Positions 26,433 through 35,087 are shown, numbered from the stretch's first letter. The stretch is 64,000 nucleotides of DNA from an uncultured Blautia sp. (GCA_905209435.1 CAJLTE010000003.1:1-64000); one strand, 5' to 3'. Notes: generated by a model from the letters alone, not told the origin. Numbers and translations are program-made.

Positions 26433-26445
26433 ATTTGCAGGAGTG

Positions 26446-26483
26446 AAAAAAATCTATCGTAGATTGTGAGATAGGATTTTTTT
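26446..26483 (+). terminator. Terminator-like hairpin in the 5' leader of methyltransferase 1
   Basis: AAAAAATCTATC and GATAGGATTTTTTT form a stem ending in seven T, located between the promoter and the coding region, so it could act as an attenuator or end a short RNA. Confidence 0.6.
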
Positions 26484-26550
26484 ATTGCTGGACATAACAT
26501 TTTTCGGATTTGTTATGTGCTCAAAATATTGACGTCAGGAGGAAAGCAAG

Positions 26551-27339
26551 ATGAAAGAAAAAACAAACTATGGAAACTGGGTACCTGAGAAAGCTCTGTA
26601 TATGCTATTCGGACTGGCAGCAGTTTTTCTCGTAATAACTGTAATTTTACAGATCATACTGGGTAAGCCTGTTATTACTGCAATATCAGGAATCATATGT
26701 GTTCTGATACTTGCCGAAGCAGTTTATATGTACATCTGTCATGAAGAATTCGCATTTGGAAAAGGGAACATGATGGCAGGCGTACATAAACACCTAGTAG
26801 ATCATCTCGACTGGGATGGAAACGGAAAACTTCTCGACATCGGATGCGGTGCCGCCGCTCTCACTGTCCGCTGCGCAAAAGCTTTTCCAGAAGCCGAAAT
26901 TACAGCAATAGACTACTGGGGAGTCGAATGGAGCTATGCCAAAGAACAGTGTGAAAAAAATGCACAGGCAGAGGGCGTTGCAGACCAGATAACATTCCAG
27001 AAAGGAGACGCCGCAAAATTAGCTTTTCCAGACGAAACATTCGATGCCGCAGTAAGCAACTTCGTGTTCCATGAAGTCCGCTCCGCAAAAGACAAACGCG
27101 ATGTGGTAAGAGAAGCACTCAGAGTAGTAAAAAAAGGCGGTACATTTTCATTCCAGGATATGTTCTCGCAGAAAGCCCTCTACGGCGACATGAACGAATT
27201 TGTCAACATTCTCAAAGCAGAAGGTATATCAGAAATCCACTACATCGGCAAACTCGAAAAGAAACTGGACTTCATCCCAGGATATGTTACCGCACCATGG
27301 ATGATCAGCGGAATGGGAATCATATATGGGAAAAAATAG
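26551..27339 (+). CDS. Class I SAM-dependent methyltransferase with N-terminal membrane segment
   Basis: 262 aa. Two hydrophobic helices (about residues 13-65) anchor the N-terminus, followed by a Rossmann methyltransferase: motif I LLDIGCGAAALTVRCAKAFP, acidic strand AEITAIDYWG, motif IV AAVSNFVFHEV. The fold is that of small-molecule or lipid methyltransferases; the membrane anchor favours a hydrophobic acceptor. SD CAGGAGG is present. A small membrane protein gene follows with its own promoter; its paralogue at 39.8 kb is also next to a methyltransferase. Confidence 0.85.
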   Translation: MKEKTNYGNWVPEKALYMLFGLAAVFLVITVILQIILGKPVITAISGIICVLILAEAVYMYICHEEFAFGKGNMMAGVHKHLVDHLDWDGNGKLLDIGCGAAALTVRCAKAFPEAEITAIDYWGVEWSYAKEQCEKNAQAEGVADQITFQKGDAAKLAFPDETFDAAVSNFVFHEVRSAKDKRDVVREALRVVKKGGTFSFQDMFSQKALYGDMNEFVNILKAEGISEIHYIGKLEKKLDFIPGYVTAPWMISGMGIIYGKK

Positions 27340-27368
27340 AATATTTTTCTCAGTAAGAGAACCGTTTC

Positions 27369-27421
27369 TTGTATATGAATAGTTCATGTAATATAATTTA
27401 TTCCAATAATGAATGTTTCAT
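27369..27421 (+). promoter_or_regulatory. Promoter with two ATGAA-N3-TTCAT palindromes
   Basis: TTGTAT 27369-27374, 17-base spacer, TATAAT 27392-27397. ATGAATAGTTCAT (27375-27387) fills the spacer and ATGAATGTTTCAT (27409-27421) lies downstream, 34 bases centre to centre. This resembles a two-site operator for a dimeric repressor. Confidence 0.65.
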
Positions 27422-27467
27422 AGGAATGTTTACTGAACATATCAAAAAGGAGGAATGATTGATTTAC

Positions 27468-27968
27468 ATGATAACTCAAATAACGATAGAAGCAATTGCA
27501 TACAGCCTGATATATTCAGTATTTATGTTGGTTCTGTTTAAGATTCAGGGAACCAGAAAACAGCTCTACAACTATCCACCTGCAATTAAAGAACGTGCAC
27601 TGGAGCGAGGCATTACCACACAGGAAGAAATGAATGCAATTGCAAAGAAGAACAAAACAATCGGTTTGCTGGCTATGATAGTTTTGTGTATCATCATCAC
27701 CTGCGGAGTAAATAAACAGTACACCTTTTTCAATGGATTTCTGCAATCTTACATTTTTTTAAACGCATTTTCTCTGTTTGATGCATTAGTGATCGACTCA
27801 ATTTGGTTCTGTAATGGCAAATGGTGGATCATCCCTGGAACTGAAGACATGACAGATGCCTATCACGATTATGCATTCCACTGGAAATGGTTTTTCCTTG
27901 GTCTGGTATCAAGTCTTCCATTGGCGGCAATCATAGGTGCAATCGTGGCACTGATCGGACTCATATAA
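27468..27968 (+). CDS. Small membrane protein, paralogue of 39793-40281
   Basis: 166 aa with four hydrophobic segments (about 5-27, 62-82, 92-112, 143-165). It shares the layout of the protein at 39793: an N-terminal helix, a cytosolic stretch with ER(A)LERGITTQEEMN versus ERCVELGLTTHEKIN, and a WWIIPGTEDM/WTIPGTEDL motif before the last helix. Function unknown. ATG 27468 aligns with the paralogue's start (MITQITIE/MIAQVLVE), although TTG 27459 is better placed for AAAGGAGG. Confidence 0.8.
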   Translation: MITQITIEAIAYSLIYSVFMLVLFKIQGTRKQLYNYPPAIKERALERGITTQEEMNAIAKKNKTIGLLAMIVLCIIITCGVNKQYTFFNGFLQSYIFLNAFSLFDALVIDSIWFCNGKWWIIPGTEDMTDAYHDYAFHWKWFFLGLVSSLPLAAIIGAIVALIGLI

Positions 27969-27994
27969 GAAACAACAAGATACAAACAATGCAC

Positions 27995-28019
27995 AAAAGG
28001 GACCGAAAAGGTCCCTTTA
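27995..28019 (+). terminator. Terminator after small membrane protein gene
   Basis: AAAAGGGACC and GGTCCCTTT with a GAAAA loop; short T tract. Confidence 0.75.
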
Positions 28020-28052
28020 TTTGTACTTATTTATGCTGGCTCTGCATTCGAT

Positions 28053-28712
28053 GTGCCGGATGATATCCTAACAATGAGATCAATATCAGCAATGCAGTTA
28101 CTGACAGACTGGCCGGATAAGCAAGCAGCAAAGTTCGAAACGTCCGGGATTTCGGGAAAATCGTATACACCCATGCAATCCTTATCCCACACACTCCAAT
28201 TCCAGTTTTACAGTGGAGATGCGACAGACGTATCAGAACGACTGGATCATGGAAGTCTGGATTTCGCAGTTATGCTGCAGCCGATTGACAGTATTAAATA
28301 CGAATTTTTATCTCTGCCAGACCGTTCTGAGTGGGGCATCCTTATGACAAAAAAAGACCCACTGGCATCAAAAAAATCTGTAACAAAAGATGACCTAAAA
28401 TCCATTCCACTGATCATGCACCAGAGAATCGAACTTCAAAGTGAAATTGCACATTGGGCAGGCACAGATTTAGAAAACCTGAACATTGCAGCAACCTATA
28501 ACGTAGTCCACGGAAGCCCAGTCCCATTTGTACAGCAAGGCCTGGGGTACTTTCTGACTACAAGAGATCTGCTCGCACCAGTCCTCGACCCGGAAGTCTG
28601 CTTCCTGTCTTTAGAACCCAAACTTTCAACCCAGCTTGCTCTGGTATGGAAAAAACACGCAGTGTTTAGTAAGGCAGCCGAAATGTTTATCAAACATATT
28701 ATAAAAAATTAG
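28053..28712 (+). pseudogene. LysR family regulator remnant, effector domain only
   Basis: About 185 residues of the LysR ligand-binding domain are recognisable from LQFQFYSGDATDVSERLDHG to the end (LVWKKHAVFSKAAEMFIKHI). The N-terminal helix-turn-helix is absent, the first 45 residues do not look like LysR sequence, and there is no ribosome site at the GTG start. A terminator lies directly upstream. I read this as a 5'-deleted, frameshifted regulator gene. Confidence 0.7.
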
Positions 28713-28792
28713 ATGACAGAAAGTTTTTTGTCTGGAGGCAGGTTTCCAGGGAGTATATAAATATTAAATAACTAACACAACAATAAAAGGAG

Positions 28793-28829
28793 AAATCTTT
28801 ATCAAATCTTTATTTTTCCCTGCTATATT
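28793..28829 (+). promoter_or_regulatory. Response-regulator-type promoter of the ABC operon
   Basis: Two perfect copies of AAATCTTTAT at 28793-28802 and 28804-28813 (11-base period) overlap the -35 position; TATATT at 28824-28829 is the -10. Direct repeats one helical turn apart are typical sites for OmpR-family regulators such as the one encoded at 31060. Confidence 0.7.
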
Positions 28830-28865
28830 TTATAAAACGATATATAGAAAGGCGAAAAAATAAAG

Positions 28866-29579
28866 ATGGAAATGATGCTACAAACTACAGAATTATGCAA
28901 GTCATTTAAGAATCAGAAAGCAGTAAATAAAGTCTCACTTAATATAGAAAAGGGAACAATCTATGGTCTGCTTGGCCCTAACGGAGCCGGAAAATCTACT
29001 ACTCTGAAAATGCTGACCGGTATGTTAAAGCCGACTGCCGGTGAGATTTATTTCGATGGAAAACCCTGGGACAGAAGATGTCTGTCAGAGATAGGCGCAC
29101 TGATTGAAAATCCGCCAATTTATGAAAACTTATCCGCAAGAGATAACCTGAAAGTCCGTTCTCTGTTACTAGGTACAGATGAAAAAAGAATCGACGATGT
29201 GTTAAAGATGGTTTCACTTACCAACACAGGAAAAAAGAAATCCGGTCAGTTTTCGATGGGAATGAAACAGAGACTTGGAATCGCCATGGCATTACTGGGA
29301 AATCCAAAACTTCTGATCCTTGATGAGCCAACAAACGGTCTGGACCCGATCGGAATAGAGGAACTCCGTGATCTGATACGTTCCTTTCCGGCACAGGGAA
29401 TCACAGTCATCCTTTCCAGTCATATTCTTTCAGAAGTACAGCAGATTGCAGATCATATAGGAATTATTTCAGACGGCATTCTTGGATATGAAGCCCCTCT
29501 GATCCCGGATGAAAACCTGGAAGAACTCTTTATGGAAGTGGTAAAAGAGAACAGAAAGGCCGGTGAAATCTATGCTTAA
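28866..29579 (+). CDS. ABC transporter ATPase, lantibiotic immunity type (LanF/BcrA)
   Basis: 237 aa. Walker A GPNGAGKST (37-45), signature FSMGMKQRLGIA, Walker B LLILDEPTNGLDP and H-loop SSH are intact. At the Q-loop the sequence is IGALIENPPIYENL: Glu81 replaces Gln, the E-loop characteristic of LanF-type immunity ATPases. With two permeases and a two-component system downstream, it likely removes a lantibiotic, bacitracin-like or other membrane-active peptide from the membrane. No precursor peptide or biosynthetic genes are adjacent. Confidence 0.92.
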   Translation: MEMMLQTTELCKSFKNQKAVNKVSLNIEKGTIYGLLGPNGAGKSTTLKMLTGMLKPTAGEIYFDGKPWDRRCLSEIGALIENPPIYENLSARDNLKVRSLLLGTDEKRIDDVLKMVSLTNTGKKKSGQFSMGMKQRLGIAMALLGNPKLLILDEPTNGLDPIGIEELRDLIRSFPAQGITVILSSHILSEVQQIADHIGIISDGILGYEAPLIPDENLEELFMEVVKENRKAGEIYA

Positions 29580-30303
29580 TATAGTAAAAGCAGAATACCA
29601 GAAAACAAAAAATTCAATGAGCCGGAGACTTATCTGGGCGTTTCCGTTGATTACATTTGCTGTAGCTTTTGTACTCACAGCAGGAATGAAAAATGCATAT
29701 GCCGAGAGTGTCTGGAACTGGTGGTATACACTGCTGTCACCCGGACTGATCGCTCTTATCTGCTATTTTTCCATGAAACAGGAAAAGAAAACAAATTACT
29801 ATAATCTGATGACACTTTCCACAGATAAAAGAAAGCTAATGATTGGAAAAATATTTTATATGAGTGGAATGATCCTGGTATCTGATATGATCATATTTGC
29901 AGGTGCTTCACTGGGAGGAAGCCTGCTGACAACCAATGTCCCTTTCCGCGGAGCTGCTGCGGCAGTACTGGTTCTTACTGTCACACAATTATGGGAAATA
30001 CCAGTATTTTTATTTTTAAGTGAACGTTTTGGCATGATTTCGGAATTATTGCTCAGTCTGTTTCTTTCCGTTGGCGGAACCATCCTTTCACAGACTGGAA
30101 AGTGGTTTCTGTTTGTTTTCGCAATCCCGATGCGGACTCTTACCCCATTGATTCATGTATTGCCAAATGGCATCGGAGCAGCAGATGGAAATCCATTATT
30201 AGATATGAGAGTTGTTCTTCCTGGAATTTGCTTATCCGTTATGTGGTTCATTTTAATTACATTCTTATTTGTGAACTGGTTTGACAGGAGAGAGGTGAAA
30301 TAA
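29572..30303 (+). CDS. ABC-2 permease, lantibiotic immunity type (LanE)
   Basis: 243 aa with six hydrophobic helices. MLNIVKAEYQKTKNS and the RRLIWAFPLITFAVAF first helix are typical of MutE/EpiE-type permeases. The start at 29572 overlaps the ATPase stop by eight bases; the ORF can extend three codons to GTG. It forms the membrane domain together with the next gene. Confidence 0.85.
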   Translation: MLNIVKAEYQKTKNSMSRRLIWAFPLITFAVAFVLTAGMKNAYAESVWNWWYTLLSPGLIALICYFSMKQEKKTNYYNLMTLSTDKRKLMIGKIFYMSGMILVSDMIIFAGASLGGSLLTTNVPFRGAAAAVLVLTVTQLWEIPVFLFLSERFGMISELLLSLFLSVGGTILSQTGKWFLFVFAIPMRTLTPLIHVLPNGIGAADGNPLLDMRVVLPGICLSVMWFILITFLFVNWFDRREVK

Positions 30304-30305
30304 GA

Positions 30306-31049
30306 ATGTTCATAAAGAATCTTCGCGCAGACTTACTGAAAATGAAAGGACTTTCTGTTGCACCTGCACATATTTTAATTCCGGTTATAACCAGTGGCAT
30401 ATTTTTAATGTATTATACTTTTTCAACCTGGGATGCAAACATAAAAATAATTGCTTTTTATCAGGCGGTTGGAGCAGGATTTCCTGTTCTGATCGGAATA
30501 TTTACTGCCGTATTAATGGAACAGGAATATAATGCCGGAAACTTCCAGAATTTGCTTACCATGCCGAAAAAGACGATGGCTTTTATCACAAAATTACTAA
30601 TTCTGCTTCTGTTTAGTCTTTTGGCAGTATTGTTAACTGCGGTCATCTTTGAAATTGGATTTTATAGAATTTCAGGTAATCATACAATAAGCACAGGAAC
30701 CTGTTTACTGGCAGCATTTATTATGTGGTGTAGCAGCATCCCGCTGTATATATGGCAGATGATCCTGGCATTTCGTTTTGGAAAAGGAGTATCCATTGGT
30801 GCAGGAATCATTTCCGGTCTTGTCTGCGCCTTGATGATCACAGATCTTGGCGCGTTTGTCTGGAAGTATATACCTGCCTCATGGACTGGCAGAATCCCAT
30901 ATTGTTATTTAAAGTTTGTTTTAGGTGAAGTGGCAGTAAGCAAAGAAATAAAAGAAATCATACCTGTTTATGGTATCTTCACGCTGATCAGTGTGATATA
31001 TTATTTCATATGGGCATCCCGTTGGGAAGAAAGTAAAATATCAGAATAA
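30306..31049 (+). CDS. ABC-2 permease, lantibiotic immunity type (LanG)
   Basis: 247 aa, six hydrophobic helices, same family as the preceding permease (NLRADLLKMKGLSVAPAHIL; EQEYNAGNFQNLLTMP is the conserved cytosolic loop). Two bases separate it from LanE. The LanF2-E-G complex is expected at the cytoplasmic membrane. Confidence 0.85.
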   Translation: MFIKNLRADLLKMKGLSVAPAHILIPVITSGIFLMYYTFSTWDANIKIIAFYQAVGAGFPVLIGIFTAVLMEQEYNAGNFQNLLTMPKKTMAFITKLLILLLFSLLAVLLTAVIFEIGFYRISGNHTISTGTCLLAAFIMWCSSIPLYIWQMILAFRFGKGVSIGAGIISGLVCALMITDLGAFVWKYIPASWTGRIPYCYLKFVLGEVAVSKEIKEIIPVYGIFTLISVIYYFIWASRWEESKISE

Positions 31050-31059
31050 GAGGGAGAAT

Positions 31060-31722
31060 ATGGCAGAAATTTTAGCAGTTGATGATGATGTGGCAATCCT
31101 TGATATGATAGAACTCATTTTGAAAAAAGACGGACATCTGGTGAAAAAAATCAGCAATCCGCTTGAACTGAAAATGGAGGAAGTGAATCGTTATGATCTC
31201 ATCCTGCTGGATATTATGATGCCGGGAATGGATGGATTTGCATTGTGCTCCAGGATCAGAGAACTTGTTGACTGTCCGATCCTTTTTCTCACAGCAAAGA
31301 CGGAGGAGAACAGTCTGGTAAATGGACTGGCACTGGGAGCAGACGATTATATCTGCAAGCCATTTGGAGTTATGGAACTTCGTGCCAGGATTGCGGCACA
31401 TCTGAGACGGGAACACAGAGAACATTCCATTAGAATGGTCCTCGGACCTGTCTGTTTTAACTTATCTTTAAAACAGATGATGCTCAATAATCAGGAAATA
31501 ATGCTCACAAAAGTTGAATATGAAATATGCGAGTTTCTTGCAAAAAACAGAGGCCAGGTTTTCTCAAAAGAGCAAATTCTGGAGCGGGTACTAGGATTTG
31601 ACAGTGCAAGTAATGACAGCACGATCACGACTCACATCAAAAACATAAGAACAAAGTTTTTAAGCTATGACTATATGCCGATAAAAACTGTCTGGGGGAT
31701 TGGATATAAATGGGAAGAATAG
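31060..31722 (+). CDS. OmpR family response regulator (LanR-like)
   Basis: 220 aa. The receiver domain has acidic pocket DDDVAILDM and phospho-acceptor in LILLDIMMPGMDGF (about residue 48), then AKTEENSLVNGLALGADDYI. The C-terminal winged helix (LTKVEYEICEFLAKNRGQVF to KTVWGIGYKWEE) is the OmpR type. It starts ten bases after the permease and overlaps the kinase gene. The repeats at 28793-28813 are its probable binding site, so the operon would be self-controlled. Confidence 0.92.
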   Translation: MAEILAVDDDVAILDMIELILKKDGHLVKKISNPLELKMEEVNRYDLILLDIMMPGMDGFALCSRIRELVDCPILFLTAKTEENSLVNGLALGADDYICKPFGVMELRARIAAHLRREHREHSIRMVLGPVCFNLSLKQMMLNNQEIMLTKVEYEICEFLAKNRGQVFSKEQILERVLGFDSASNDSTITTHIKNIRTKFLSYDYMPIKTVWGIGYKWEE

Positions 31723-33092
31723 AAAAGAGAAGAAGCACTACGCTGGGTGGAGTTTTTTTGAGATATGTGCTGGTTGTACTTGGTGCACTGTTTATTCTTG
31801 TTGCAGGTGTAATTTTTACATTCTCGATTCTTGTCAATACAGGTTATATTTATCCTGCTAATTACACGGAACAGAAAATTAACGAAGAATATGAACAGAT
31901 TCGAAATGCAGATGAAGTGACAGAGGATATGATTCCCCCACTTTGCCAGTATGTTGTTTTTTCCACGAATGGTAAGAAACTCCGCGGAAATATGGCAGAA
32001 GAGTTCCTTGAAATTGCCTGGAATGTTGCAGAGAATGGAAAAGCATCCGGACGCTATTTTTATAAAGTGATTTCTCGGTCTGGCGAATATCTTGTTCTTC
32101 AGTACAGTTTAACACCCCAATATAGTTCTGAGTTTTTGAGAGAACATTTGATAGATCCTCAGCGTCTGCTTATGATTATACTTATTTTGGGAACAATATT
32201 GATCATCATATTTCCATCTATACGTTTTGGAAAAAAGATGAAAGCCAAAATGCTGCCGATGATGAATGCAGTAGGCAGGATAAAAGAAAGAGACCTGGAA
32301 TATGACGTATCTTATTGTGGGATAAAAGAATTTGATGATTGTCTGGAATCCATAGATGAGATGCGGATCGCACTGAAAGATTCTTTGGAACAGCAATGGA
32401 AAACAGAGCAGGACAAAAACAGACAGATGTCCGCACTGGCACATGACATAAAAACACCGCTTACGGTTGTAAGAGGAAATGCAGAACTACTGTCTGAAAC
32501 GGAAATGACAGAAGATCAGAAAAAGAATGTTGATTATATAATAGACAGCACCTTGCAGATACAGAGTTATGTACAGAAATTAATAGAAGTAACCAGATCA
32601 GCACAGAACTATTCCTACACCTCAGAAAAAGTAAAGACAGAAGTTTTCCTTAAGAATATAAGAAAACAGGCCGCGGGACTGGCAGAAGTTTATCATCTTA
32701 AAATAAACTGGAGAGAGAACTGGAGCAGTGAAATAATAGATCTGTCAGATGAGCAGGTAACAAGAGCAGTTGTGAACATTATCCAGAATTCAGCAGAGCA
32801 CACAACGCAAAACGGAGTCATAAATATCTATGCAGAAGAACAGGATGGAAAACTAAGCTTTACAGTAGAAGATACCGGCAGGGGCTTTACAAAAGAAGCC
32901 CTGCAGCATGGCACAGAACAGTTTTTTATGGACGACACAAGTAGAAGCGGCGGGAATCATTATGGAATAGGACTTTTCTCTGCAAAAACAATTGCGGAGA
33001 AATATGGCGGCAATATTTCACTCACAAATTCAGAAAAGACAGGCGGAGCAAAAGTAAAAATCTGTTTTCACCTGCGTCAAGATAATATATAA
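31710..33092 (+). CDS. Sensor histidine kinase (LanK-like)
   Basis: 460 aa. Two membrane helices (about residues 15-40 and 150-172) enclose an external sensor of about 110 residues. HisKA has ALAHDIKTPLTVVRGNAELL with the phospho-His, followed by HATPase_c (VVNIIQNSAEHT, VEDTGRGF, GIGLFSAKTIAEKYGG). The coding region begins inside the response-regulator gene (13-base overlap). It probably senses the peptide exported by the ABC complex. Confidence 0.92.
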   Translation: MGRIEKRRSTTLGGVFLRYVLVVLGALFILVAGVIFTFSILVNTGYIYPANYTEQKINEEYEQIRNADEVTEDMIPPLCQYVVFSTNGKKLRGNMAEEFLEIAWNVAENGKASGRYFYKVISRSGEYLVLQYSLTPQYSSEFLREHLIDPQRLLMIILILGTILIIIFPSIRFGKKMKAKMLPMMNAVGRIKERDLEYDVSYCGIKEFDDCLESIDEMRIALKDSLEQQWKTEQDKNRQMSALAHDIKTPLTVVRGNAELLSETEMTEDQKKNVDYIIDSTLQIQSYVQKLIEVTRSAQNYSYTSEKVKTEVFLKNIRKQAAGLAEVYHLKINWRENWSSEIIDLSDEQVTRAVVNIIQNSAEHTTQNGVINIYAEEQDGKLSFTVEDTGRGFTKEALQHGTEQFFMDDTSRSGGNHYGIGLFSAKTIAEKYGGNISLTNSEKTGGAKVKICFHLRQDNI

Positions 33093-33127
33093 TTATCTAA
33101 AAACAAATAGAAAGCAGGCAATAAACG

Positions 33128-33496
33128 ATGGAAATAAAAAAGATAGCGCAGGATTTTTCAGTATGTAAAGTAACAGACTATTCACTTGTAAATCTGGATT
33201 CAGAATATTGCTTTACAGGAAAAACAGATGAGGAGAAATCTCTGGTATGCACCACCTCTGAGGTACCGGCAAATACGATTAAACGGGATGATGGATGGAA
33301 AGCATTCCGTATACAGGGAGTTTTAGACTTCTCTCTGATTGGAATATTAGCAAAAATAACAGGAATTCTCGCGGAAAATAACATTTCTGTTTTTGCGATA
33401 TCAACCTATAATACAGACTATGTTCTGGTAAAAAAGGAAAACTATCAGAATACCTTGGAAATCCTTGAAAAGAGCGGCTATGAGATTGTAGATTGA
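33128..33496 (+). CDS. ACT domain-containing protein
   Basis: 122 aa. The second half (LDFSLIGILAKITGILAENNISVFAISTYNTDYVLV) is a typical ACT domain, the first half a second, degenerate one (CKVTDYSLVNLDSEYCFTG), as in two-ACT-domain (CASTOR-like) proteins. ACT domains bind amino acids and regulate metabolism; no target is adjacent. It starts 35 bases after the sensor kinase and may share its transcript. Confidence 0.85.
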   Translation: MEIKKIAQDFSVCKVTDYSLVNLDSEYCFTGKTDEEKSLVCTTSEVPANTIKRDDGWKAFRIQGVLDFSLIGILAKITGILAENNISVFAISTYNTDYVLVKKENYQNTLEILEKSGYEIVD

Positions 33497-33556
33497 AAAT
33501 AGTATATCATTTTCGAAATAATGTCTAGTGTGGCAACAAGTTGTGGAGGTTTTGAT

Positions 33557-33793
33557 ATGGAAAAACAAATTATAAATTCTTCAAAAGAGCTGGAATTTGC
33601 AATATTTTGCATTGAAAATGTTGCAGCGAGATTAGGGGTAAACGCTGAAAAAGTATATAATGCTCTGACAGAGAAAAGCGATATTTTATATGCGTATATC
33701 ATTCCAGAATATGAAATGCTCCATACACAGGGAAAAGAGTATATAGTAGATGATATTATCGAGGTCATGAAAGAAAGAGGTGTTTCTTTGTGA
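33557..33793 (+). CDS. DUF3791 family small protein (first copy)
   Basis: 78 aa, predicted helical. The core ELEFAIFCIENVAARLGVNAEKVYNALTEK and final DDIIEVMKERGVSL are DUF3791 features; a helix resembling a winged-helix or adaptor domain is likely but unproven. ATG 33557 follows GTGGAGG. Its stop overlaps the start of the DUF3990 gene (33790), so the two are coupled. It could be the antitoxin or target adaptor of that protein. Confidence 0.75.
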   Translation: MEKQIINSSKELEFAIFCIENVAARLGVNAEKVYNALTEKSDILYAYIIPEYEMLHTQGKEYIVDDIIEVMKERGVSL

Positions 33794-34260
33794 AAGTATA
33801 TCATGGTTCCTGGATAGAAGTTTCAGTACCAGATTTAAAACATTCCAGAACAGATGTTGATTTTGGAAAAGGTTTTTATGTAACTCCAATTAGAGAACAG
33901 GCAGTTAAGTGGTGTGGCAGATTCAAAAGACGTGGTAAACAAGGAATCGTTACATCTTATATATTTGACGATTGTGCAATTCAGAATCTTAATGTTTTGA
34001 AATTTGATTCATATTCAGAGGAATGGCTGGATTTTATACTAAATTGCAGAAGAGAAAAAGACTCATCAGATTATGATATTGTTATGGGTGGAGTTGCCAA
34101 TGATAAAGTTTTTAATACAGTAGAATTGTACTTCGATCACTTAATTGATAAGAAAGAAGCTATCAACCGGCTTAAATATGAGAAACCTAACATGCAGATT
34201 TGTTTCAGAACAATATCTGCATTAGAGACGCTGCGTTATGAAGGGAGTGTTGAGGTATGA
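33790..34260 (+). CDS. DUF3990 family protein, possible ADP-ribosyltransferase-fold toxin
   Basis: 156 aa, no signal peptide or membrane segment. VYHGS (residues 3-7) and DFGKGFYVTPIREQAVKW (about 24-41) resemble the first two motifs of the ADP-ribosyltransferase fold; YDIVMGGVANDKVFN (95-109) and MQICFRTISALETL are DUF3990 blocks. The ART relation is remembered for the family, not proven here, and the third catalytic residue is not certain. It is sandwiched with overlaps between two DUF3791 genes, which suggests a coupled toxin-antitoxin-like unit. Confidence 0.75.
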   Translation: MKVYHGSWIEVSVPDLKHSRTDVDFGKGFYVTPIREQAVKWCGRFKRRGKQGIVTSYIFDDCAIQNLNVLKFDSYSEEWLDFILNCRREKDSSDYDIVMGGVANDKVFNTVELYFDHLIDKKEAINRLKYEKPNMQICFRTISALETLRYEGSVEV

Positions 34261-34475
34261 ATGCCAATCCGATTTTGCTTCAGAAAAAGTATGCAAGGAT
34301 AGTAGAACTATTTGCTAAAAGGATGGGAATTTCAATAGACAAAGCATTGGATATTTTTTATCATTCGGAAGTATATCAGTTAATGCGGGAGGGGGTATCT
34401 GATCTGCATTGTATGAGTGATGGATACCTAGTGGATGAACTTGAAATGGAATATAGAAATGTTTTGTTTGTATAA
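34257..34475 (+). CDS. DUF3791 family small protein (second copy)
   Basis: 72 aa, starts within the last codon of the DUF3990 gene (ATGA overlap). KYARIVELFAKRMGISIDKALDIFYHSEVYQLM matches the DUF3791 pattern of the first copy at low identity. Ends DELEMEYRNVLF. Having two different DUF3791 proteins around one DUF3990 is the notable part; one may neutralise and the other target it. Confidence 0.7.
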   Translation: MNANPILLQKKYARIVELFAKRMGISIDKALDIFYHSEVYQLMREGVSDLHCMSDGYLVDELEMEYRNVLFV

Positions 34476-34504
34476 TTTGAATTGGAGATTTTGTGGAGAA
34501 TCGA

Positions 34505-34948
34505 ATGAAAATATATGAAGTTGAGGAAAGAACACAGCAATTGGTGACAAAACTTTTAAATATCTGGGAGGCCTCTGTTCGTGCAACGCATCATTTCTTA
34601 AGTGATGCAGAAGTTGAAAAAATAAAAGAATATGTTCCACAGGCATTAAATGGCGTAGCGCATCTGATTATTGCCGAAAATGACTCCGCCGAACCAGTTG
34701 CCTTTATGGGAATTGAAAATATCCGTCTGGAAATGTTATTTCTTTCTCCGACAGAGAGAGGAAAAGGACTTGTCAGGCAACTGATGCAATACGGCATCCA
34801 GAATTATGGCATCCAGGAACTTACCGTCAATGAACAGAATCCACAGGCAGTAGGATTCTATGAGCATCTTGGTTTTCAAACTTATAAAAGAACAGAATGC
34901 GATGAAGAGGGTAATCCGTATCCATTGTTGTATATGAAACTGGTATAA
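34505..34948 (+). CDS. GNAT family N-acetyltransferase
   Basis: 147 aa. The acetyl-CoA loop is FLSPTERGKGLVRQLM (R/Q-x-x-G-x-G/A region), and the C-terminal NEQNPQAVGFYEHLGFQTYKR is the usual strand 6-helix 4 segment. Acceptor unknown. ATG 34505 follows GGAG at 34494-34497; a frame start four codons earlier overlaps the ribosome site. It follows the DUF3791/DUF3990 cassette by 29 bases and may share its transcript. Confidence 0.88.
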   Translation: MKIYEVEERTQQLVTKLLNIWEASVRATHHFLSDAEVEKIKEYVPQALNGVAHLIIAENDSAEPVAFMGIENIRLEMLFLSPTERGKGLVRQLMQYGIQNYGIQELTVNEQNPQAVGFYEHLGFQTYKRTECDEEGNPYPLLYMKLV

Positions 34949-35049
34949 TAAATGTATTAGATGATCAGGAGAAAAATTTATAAAGAGTATTCTAAAATGC
35001 AACTGAATGGCATAGTGATAAAGTAATAAAGAAAAATATTGAAAAAAGC

Positions 35050-35078
35050 TTGAAAATTGTTTTTAAATTTTGTATAAT
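35050..35078 (+). promoter_or_regulatory. Promoter of the thiazole operon
   Basis: TTGAAA (35050-35055), 17-base spacer, perfect TATAAT (35073-35078), about ten bases before the riboswitch. Confidence 0.85.
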
Positions 35079-35087
35079 GTCTCACAA

